Shown: positions 58,552 to 64,000 of the stretch, in pieces
How positions within the stretch are numbered: position 1 is the first letter of the stretch
How the letters are laid out: each line of letters begins with the position of its first letter
Made by a program: the position numbers and the translations under genes
Notes under the pieces: model-generated
The model's database searches: none
What the model was told of the DNA's origin: nothing
The model's input: only the letters and a program-made list of their open reading frames with translations
Assembly (NCBI RefSeq): GCF_951229915.1
Contig: NZ_OX579588.1
Location: 310,001 to 374,000, forward strand
Length of the DNA: 64,000 nt
Origin: Candidatus Ornithobacterium hominis
GTDB taxonomy: Bacteria > Bacteroidota > Bacteroidia > Flavobacteriales > Weeksellaceae
Direction: 5' to 3'

Positions 58552-60867
58552 ATGGATCAAATATATATCATCATTGTCGGTCTTTTGTTTTGTTTAGCCT
58601 TTTTTGATTTGGTTGTGGGGGTGAGTAACGACGCTGTAAATTTCTTGAATTCCGCAATTGGGTCTAATGCTGCAAAGTGGAGAACGATCATGATTATTGC
58701 CTCTGTGGGGATAATGCTGGGAGCCATGACATCTGGCGGAATGATGGAAGTAGCCCGAAAGGGGATCTTCAATCCGCAGTATTTCTATTTTAATGAAATT
58801 ATGGTGATATTCTTGGCAGTGATGATTACGGATATCATTTTACTAGATGTGTTTAATACGTTTGGGATGCCGACTTCTACAACGGTTTCTATTGTGTTTG
58901 AAATTTTAGGAGCTTCATTTGCGCTTTCTGTAATCAAAGTACTGGAAGATGGTTTGCCGATGAATATTTTATTTAATCATGATAATCCTGAGGCTGGCAT
59001 TACAGGCTTTATGAATTGGGAAAAAGCGGGCGACATTGTTTATAGCATTTTACTTTCAGTTGTTATTGCATTTACGGTAGGAGCCTTGGTGCAATTCATT
59101 TCTAGATTTTTCTTTTCATTTAGGTATGATAATCGATTGAAATTTGCTGGCTCTATCTTCAGTGGGGTAGCTTTTGCCGCGATTTTATATTTTTTGATTT
59201 TTAAAGGAATGGGTTCTGTGGTGAAGGATGTAGACCCAAATCAAATGAATTTATTTCAGCAAAATTTCAAGTATTTCTATGATTGGGTAGCTATAAATAT
59301 TCCAGTATTTTTGTTCATTACTTTCATTATTTCAAGTATAACTCTGTTTTTTCTTCAAAAATGGCATGTCAATCCCTTGAGAATGGTGGTACTATTTGGT
59401 ACTTTTTCTTTAGCCATGGCGTTTGCAGGGAACGATTTAGTTAACTTCATTGGCGTTCCTATAGCTGGGTGGCAGGCATTTAACCTATGGAATCAGTCAG
59501 CAGCAGCACCGACTGATTTACTGATGACTGGCCTGGCAGGAAAAGTTGCGACACCTTATTTTATGCTTTTAATGGCTGGCATTGTTATGTCTCTGACGCT
59601 TTGGTTTTCAAAAAAAGCAAAAACAGTCACGGAAACTGAAATTAAACTAGGAGCGCAGTCTGAAGTAGCAGAAAGATTTAAACCGAATTATGTGGCAAGA
59701 GCTATTGTGAACAGTTCTTCAAGTATAAATAAAGAACTGATAAAGGTTTTGCCCGCTTCTTTGATTGCCCGACTAAATCTTAAGTTCACTGCAGTAGACG
59801 TGACTGAAAATGAGAAAGCTGTAGCTCATTTTGACTTAGTGAGAGCTTCAGTCAATTTAGTGACAGCTTCGGTATTGATAGCCATTGCAACAGATTTGAA
59901 GCTGCCGCTTTCCACCACGTATGTTTCCTTCATGGTAGCAATGGGTACTTCTTTGGCCGACCGAGCTTGGGGGAGAGAAAGTGCAGTTTACAGAGTTGCC
60001 GGGGTGATGAATGTAATTGGCGGATGGTTTTTGACTGCCCTCACGGCCTCTTCTGTAGCCGCTTTGTTTGCAGCAATCATGTACTATGGCGGGATTTATG
60101 GTATATCATTTCTAGCTTTATTAGTTGTATTCAGTATTTATAAAACTTCAAAACTTCATACCAATAAATTAAAGCGAGATAAATTATCTGAAACTCGAGA
60201 AGCAATTAATTATAAAGATGTAAATGAAACCCTGGGGCTACTGACAGAAAATGTGGAAAGCTCTTTGGGCGAAATTAAACGAACGCTTGAGTTGACAAAT
60301 ATTGGAATTACCAAAGAAAACCGAAGAGCACTCAATGATGCCAATGATAAATTAAACGACCTGAATTTGAAATATTCCATGGTGAAAAATGGCCTTTTTA
60401 AAATCATCAAGAAAAACCATTCCAACGAGACAACTTCAGCTCATTTATATGTTTTGACTTACGATTTGATGCAAGATATTCTACAAAGTTTAACCCTAAT
60501 TGTAGAATCCGCTACCGTGCATGTGAAAAATAATCACAAACCACTTACTAAGGAACAATGCAAGCATTTAGGTGTCATCAAATATTTATTATCTGACTAC
60601 TTGACGTATTTGAGAGAAACGATAGCGGCCAGAGATTTTTCTGATGCACGATTGGAAGAACTCATCACTAGGAAAAATAATTTCTTGAGAGAAATCGAAG
60701 AAGCTACCAGCCAGCAAATCAACGGTATTATGAACAAAAAATATGGCTTCAAAAACACATCTCTTTATTTCACACTATTACTAGAAATGAAGGATTTAGT
60801 CGCCGTAGCAGCTCGCTTCTTAAAACTCTACACACGAATTTCTAAAGAAGGTAAATTGACAAAATAG
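58552..60867 (+). CDS. pit: Pit-family inorganic phosphate transporter with a PhoU-like C-terminal domain
   Basis: This phosphate:cation symporter has 771 aa, far longer than the usual 400-500. The first roughly 545 residues are the PiT domain: about 11-12 membrane segments with the repeated signatures GVSNDAVNFLNSAIGS (about 23-38) and AFAGNDLVNFIGVPIAG (about 288-304), and STTYVSFMVAMGTSLADR. The rest (about 560-771) is soluble and helical, with heptad-like leucines, resembling the PhoU/DUF47 regulators that are separate genes elsewhere. The fusion suggests direct control of transport. It is monocistronic. Confidence 0.9.
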   Translation: MDQIYIIIVGLLFCLAFFDLVVGVSNDAVNFLNSAIGSNAAKWRTIMIIASVGIMLGAMTSGGMMEVARKGIFNPQYFYFNEIMVIFLAVMITDIILLDVFNTFGMPTSTTVSIVFEILGASFALSVIKVLEDGLPMNILFNHDNPEAGITGFMNWEKAGDIVYSILLSVVIAFTVGALVQFISRFFFSFRYDNRLKFAGSIFSGVAFAAILYFLIFKGMGSVVKDVDPNQMNLFQQNFKYFYDWVAINIPVFLFITFIISSITLFFLQKWHVNPLRMVVLFGTFSLAMAFAGNDLVNFIGVPIAGWQAFNLWNQSAAAPTDLLMTGLAGKVATPYFMLLMAGIVMSLTLWFSKKAKTVTETEIKLGAQSEVAERFKPNYVARAIVNSSSSINKELIKVLPASLIARLNLKFTAVDVTENEKAVAHFDLVRASVNLVTASVLIAIATDLKLPLSTTYVSFMVAMGTSLADRAWGRESAVYRVAGVMNVIGGWFLTALTASSVAALFAAIMYYGGIYGISFLALLVVFSIYKTSKLHTNKLKRDKLSETREAINYKDVNETLGLLTENVESSLGEIKRTLELTNIGITKENRRALNDANDKLNDLNLKYSMVKNGLFKIIKKNHSNETTSAHLYVLTYDLMQDILQSLTLIVESATVHVKNNHKPLTKEQCKHLGVIKYLLSDYLTYLRETIAARDFSDARLEELITRKNNFLREIEEATSQQINGIMNKKYGFKNTSLYFTLLLEMKDLVAVAARFLKLYTRISKEGKLTK

Positions 60868-60903
60868 CAGTTTCCGTTTAATTGGTATTGAATTTGTCTT
60901 TAC

Positions 60904-60926
60904 ACGTTTCATATTAAATTGAAACG
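60904..60926 (+). terminator. Weak terminator after the Pit gene
   Basis: CGTTTCA and TGAAACG form a 7-bp stem with a 9-base loop; the T-run comes about 10 bases later, together with the palindrome copy near 60943. Confidence 0.5.
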
Positions 60927-61017
60927 ATTTAAATAATTTTTTTAAGCCTTTGAAAATTAAGCAAATAAAATTTTTAAAGTTTAAATTAATTCGAATATTT
61001 TATTAGTAGCCCATTTC

Positions 61018-63435
61018 ATGAAAATTGACAATTTGACATTTCAAGATAACATTACAGAAGATTCTGAATTCATTCCATTGCTTTCAGAGGAAGAAGAGCA
61101 GCAATTACTCAATACAGATGTACCTAATGTATTAGCTATTTTGCCACTAAGAAACACAGTTTTATTCCCGGGCGTGGTAATTCCTATCACGGCAGGGCGA
61201 GATAAATCCATTCACCTTCTAAAAGAAGCTTACGCCAAAAAACAATATATCGGGGTAACTTCCCAAAAAGATGTGAAGCAAGATGAACCTGAGCAAAACG
61301 ATATTTCAAAAATCGGTACAGTTGCCAAAATTCATAAAATGATAAAAATGCCAGATGGCAACACAACTGTTATTCTACAAGGCTTAAGAAGATTTAAGAT
61401 TATTGAATTCATATCAGAAGACCCCTACTTCAAAGCCGAGATAACATTACTTTCAGACAAAAAACCAAAGAAAAACGATGCAGAATATAACGCCATTATT
61501 GATTCCATCAAAGATGTAGCGATTCAAATCGTGAAAAACAGCCCCAACTTGCCTTCAGAAGCAAGCTTTGCGGTGAAAAGCATTGAGAGCCCCTCATTTC
61601 TAGTCAATTTTGTGAGTTCCAATATGGATTTGAACATGGAAGACAAGCAAAATTTATTGAATGAATCTTCTATAAAAGAACGAGCCACAAAAACTTTACG
61701 TCACTTGAATTTTGAGCTTCAGAAATTAAAGCTTAAAAATGACATCCATTCCAAAACTAAATACGAGCTAGACCAGCAACAGCGCGAATATTTTCTTAAT
61801 CAGCAGATGAGAACCATTCAAGAAGAATTGGGTGGAGGATTCAGTAGCGACCAAGAAATTCAAGAATTAAGACAAAGAGCGAAGAATAAAAAATGGGGCA
61901 AGGAACCACAACAATACTTTGATAAAGAGTTGAAGAGAATGGAGCGTCTCAACCCGCAGATGCCAGAATTTTCTATTCAAAGAAATTATTTGGAATTCAT
62001 GCTTGACTTGCCTTGGCAAAAAGTTTCTAAAGATAAATTAAACATCAACTACGCCAAGAAAATTTTAAACCAAGATCACTATGGCCTAGAGAAAGTCAAA
62101 GAGCGAATTTTGGAATATTTGGCAGTATTGAAATTAAAAGGAGACATGAAGTCGCCAATTCTATGCCTGTACGGCCCACCTGGTGTAGGGAAGACTTCAC
62201 TCGGTAAATCCATTGCACGGGCGCTCCAGCGCGAGTACCAGCGCATGTCGCTAGGGGGGGTACATGATGAGTCAGAAATTCGTGGTCACCGCAAAACTTA
62301 CATTGGAGCAATGCCAGGGCGAATTTTACAAAACATCAAAAGAGCTGGCGTTTCAAACCCCGTTTTTGTGTTAGATGAAATTGATAAACTCGGGCGTAGT
62401 AATCAGGGCGACCCAACTTCTGCCATGCTAGAAGTTCTAGACCCAGAGCAGAACACGACATTTCATGATAATTATTTAGATCAGGCTTACGATTTGTCTA
62501 ACGTCATGTTCATTGCCACGGCTAATGATATTTCAAACATTCCGGCTCCACTGCGAGACCGAATGGAAATGGTGCAAGTCAATGGCTACACCGTTGAGGA
62601 AAAAGTGCAAATTGCTAAAAAACATCTGTTGCCCAAGCAGCTAGAAGATCATGGTTTGGCGAAAGATTTCATCAAGATAGGGAAGAAGGAGTTAACCTTT
62701 TTGGTAGATGGGTACACACGAGAGTCTGGTGTGCGTATGCTAGATAAAAAGATAGCTTCGCTGGCACGTTTCATTGCCAAGGATGTCGCAATGGAGAAAG
62801 ATGTTGACCCTAAATTGACGAGAGAAAAAATAGAGGAAATTTTAGGCCCCCCGCAGGAGTCTAATAAATATGAAAATAATGATGTTCCTGGGGTTGTAAC
62901 CGGGCTGGCTTGGACGAGCGTGGGCGGAGATATTTTATTCATCGAATCCATTTTATCAAAAGGAAAGGGAAATCTGTCTATGACGGGGAATTTGGGTAAA
63001 GTCATGAAAGAATCAGCTCAAATTGCTTTAGAATACGTGAAAGCTAATCACGAAAGCTTTGATATTCCGCTGCAAAAAATAGAAGAGAGCAACGTGCACA
63101 TTCATGTTCCAGAGGGTGCTGTACCCAAAGATGGTCCTTCGGCCGGAATCACAATGCTTACAAGTATTGTGAGTACATTCACCCGCAGAAAAGTTAAAAA
63201 AAATATTGCGATGACAGGCGAAATCACATTGCGGGGGAAGGTTTTGCCAGTGGGGGGAATCAAAGAGAAAATTCTAGCAGCAAAACGCGCAGGAATCAAA
63301 GAAATTATTTTGTGTGAACAAAATCAAAAAGACGTTCAAGAAATAAATGAACAGTATTTAACGGGTTTGAAATTTCATTTCGTAAACCGAATGGAAGAAG
63401 TTTTGGAAATTGCTCTACTGAAAACAAAGGCATAA
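61018..63435 (+). CDS. lon: Lon, ATP-dependent protease La
   Basis: Lon unfolds and degrades damaged and regulatory proteins. The 805 aa have a LAN substrate domain (about 38-235, LPLRNTVLFPGVVIPI), a coiled coil, AAA+ module with Walker A GPPGVGKTS (about 389-397), Walker B VFVLDEIDKLG, and the S16 protease domain with Ser in PKDGPSAGITM (about 707-717) and Lys in GIKEKILAAKRAG. A short acidic N-terminal extension (about 1-35) precedes the LAN domain. Monocistronic. I see no clear TAnnTTTG in the 150-bp upstream gap. Confidence 0.97.
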   Translation: MKIDNLTFQDNITEDSEFIPLLSEEEEQQLLNTDVPNVLAILPLRNTVLFPGVVIPITAGRDKSIHLLKEAYAKKQYIGVTSQKDVKQDEPEQNDISKIGTVAKIHKMIKMPDGNTTVILQGLRRFKIIEFISEDPYFKAEITLLSDKKPKKNDAEYNAIIDSIKDVAIQIVKNSPNLPSEASFAVKSIESPSFLVNFVSSNMDLNMEDKQNLLNESSIKERATKTLRHLNFELQKLKLKNDIHSKTKYELDQQQREYFLNQQMRTIQEELGGGFSSDQEIQELRQRAKNKKWGKEPQQYFDKELKRMERLNPQMPEFSIQRNYLEFMLDLPWQKVSKDKLNINYAKKILNQDHYGLEKVKERILEYLAVLKLKGDMKSPILCLYGPPGVGKTSLGKSIARALQREYQRMSLGGVHDESEIRGHRKTYIGAMPGRILQNIKRAGVSNPVFVLDEIDKLGRSNQGDPTSAMLEVLDPEQNTTFHDNYLDQAYDLSNVMFIATANDISNIPAPLRDRMEMVQVNGYTVEEKVQIAKKHLLPKQLEDHGLAKDFIKIGKKELTFLVDGYTRESGVRMLDKKIASLARFIAKDVAMEKDVDPKLTREKIEEILGPPQESNKYENNDVPGVVTGLAWTSVGGDILFIESILSKGKGNLSMTGNLGKVMKESAQIALEYVKANHESFDIPLQKIEESNVHIHVPEGAVPKDGPSAGITMLTSIVSTFTRRKVKKNIAMTGEITLRGKVLPVGGIKEKILAAKRAGIKEIILCEQNQKDVQEINEQYLTGLKFHFVNRMEEVLEIALLKTKA

Positions 63436-63452
63436 ACAAAAATATAAACAAA

Positions 63453-63482
63453 AAAACCACCTCAAAAAAAGGTGGTTTTTTT
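63453..63482. terminator. Bidirectional terminator between lon and pruA
   Basis: AAAACCACCT pairs with AGGTGGTTTT across a 6-base A-rich loop, with A- and T-runs at the ends. lon and pruA converge. A palindrome copy (from 63490) follows. Confidence 0.87.
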
Positions 63483-63519
63483 AGAATAATTTTTTAAGCC
63501 TTTAAAAAAAATATTAGTA

Positions 63520-64000
63520 TTAGTCTTCGTCTAAAAACGAATAACGATAATCTTTTGGTGGAACAAAATTTTCTTTAATCAAGCGTGGAGATAACCAACG
63601 CAACAGATTTTGTGCAGACCCCGCTTTATCATTTGTACCAGAAGCTCTAGCTCCGCCAAAAGGTTGTTGCCCCACCACGGCTCCAGTCGGTTTATCATTG
63701 ATGTAGAAATTACCCGCAGCGTTCACCAATTTATCCGTAGCTTTTTTGATAACATACCTATCTTGCGCAAAGATAGCTCCCGTCAGAGCATACACAGAGG
63801 TGGCATCCACCGTATCCAGCGTTTCTTCCCATTGCTCATCCTCATAAACATAAACCGTCAACACAGGGCCGAAGATTTCCTCACACATAGACTCATACTT
63901 AGGTTTTTTAGCCAAAATCACAGTCGGTTCAATAAAGTAACCTTTGCTATCATCACAATTTCCACCAAAAATAACTTCAGAATCAGCACTTTCTTTAGCC
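63520..64000 (-). CDS. pruA: Delta-1-pyrroline-5-carboxylate dehydrogenase, C-terminal part
   Basis: This NAD-dependent aldehyde dehydrogenase oxidises glutamate semialdehyde to glutamate in proline catabolism. The minus-strand frame is open through the window edge, so the gene is partial; the visible 159 residues are its C-terminal end. Present are GGNCDDSKGYFIEPTVI, CEEIFGPVLTVYVY, the AGNFYINDKPTGAVVGQQPFGGARASGTNDKAG region (in part) and the end YRYSFLDED. GAVVGQQPFGG is characteristic of P5C dehydrogenase among ALDHs. The catalytic Cys and the cofactor domain lie outside the window. Confidence 0.94.
   Translation of the reverse strand, partial: AKESADSEVIFGGNCDDSKGYFIEPTVILAKKPKYESMCEEIFGPVLTVYVYEDEQWEETLDTVDATSVYALTGAIFAQDRYVIKKATDKLVNAAGNFYINDKPTGAVVGQQPFGGARASGTNDKAGSAQNLLRWLSPRLIKENFVPPKDYRYSFLDED

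Overview
The window reads as chromosomal core DNA of a low-GC Bacteroidota, most likely a Flavobacteriia member near the Weeksellaceae. The reasons are the gene families (DUF6089/PorG-like protein beside BamA, two OmpH/Skp copies, the DUF6427 and DUF6341 pair, mevalonate kinase plus a GYDIA-type GHMP kinase, an ATP synthase locus without beta and epsilon), promoters of the TTTG...TAnnTTTG type, and the lack of Shine-Dalgarno sequences. Genus is not determined. I see no phage, insertion sequence, CRISPR array, tRNA or rRNA.

Layout. 1-9460: division and cell-wall (dcw) cluster on the minus strand, mraZ-rsmH-ftsL-ftsI-murE-mraY-murD(truncated)-ftsW-murG, with a three-box MraZ operator at its head. 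9566-13147: hydrolase, engB and a secreted GH84 glycosidase on plus. 13235-18480: thrS-infC-rpmI-rplT, then a DUF2400 protein and an FtsX-like permease. 18481-20229: a 675-bp gap holding a promoter, an (AC)15 microsatellite, a leader ORF and an intrinsic terminator, followed by a FISUMP-domain secreted protein. 20288-28253: mutY, HU, a 30-aa basic protein, RNase G, comF, queD, lpxH, small membrane proteins and rmlD. 28274-35289: envelope block CBS-nadK-porG-uppS-bamA-ompH-ompH. 35415-44917: mevalonate kinase, UbiA, RluB, SppA, FolK, OmpA, folate and tRNA-modification genes, RecO. 44997-50579: ATP synthase atpZ-x-B-E-F-H-A-G. 50605-64000: dusB, dCMP deaminase, CTP protease, XerD, rpsO, metK with a probable SAM-II riboswitch, GYDIA kinase, fabD, Pit transporter, Lon and the end of pruA.

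Most interesting signals. (1) Upstream of the FISUMP gene, the (AC)15 repeat lies inside a leader ORF that stays open only in one of three repeat-length classes. The ORF runs across an intrinsic terminator that sits before the structural gene, which suggests a phase-variable, translation-coupled attenuation switch. (2) murD keeps only its C-terminal ligase domain; about 270 N-terminal residues of an essential enzyme are absent. (3) A short odd palindrome, TTTTTTAAG-S-CTTAAAAAA and variants, occurs roughly 40 times, inside genes, between genes and as arms of convergent terminators. It is unlike any family I can name.
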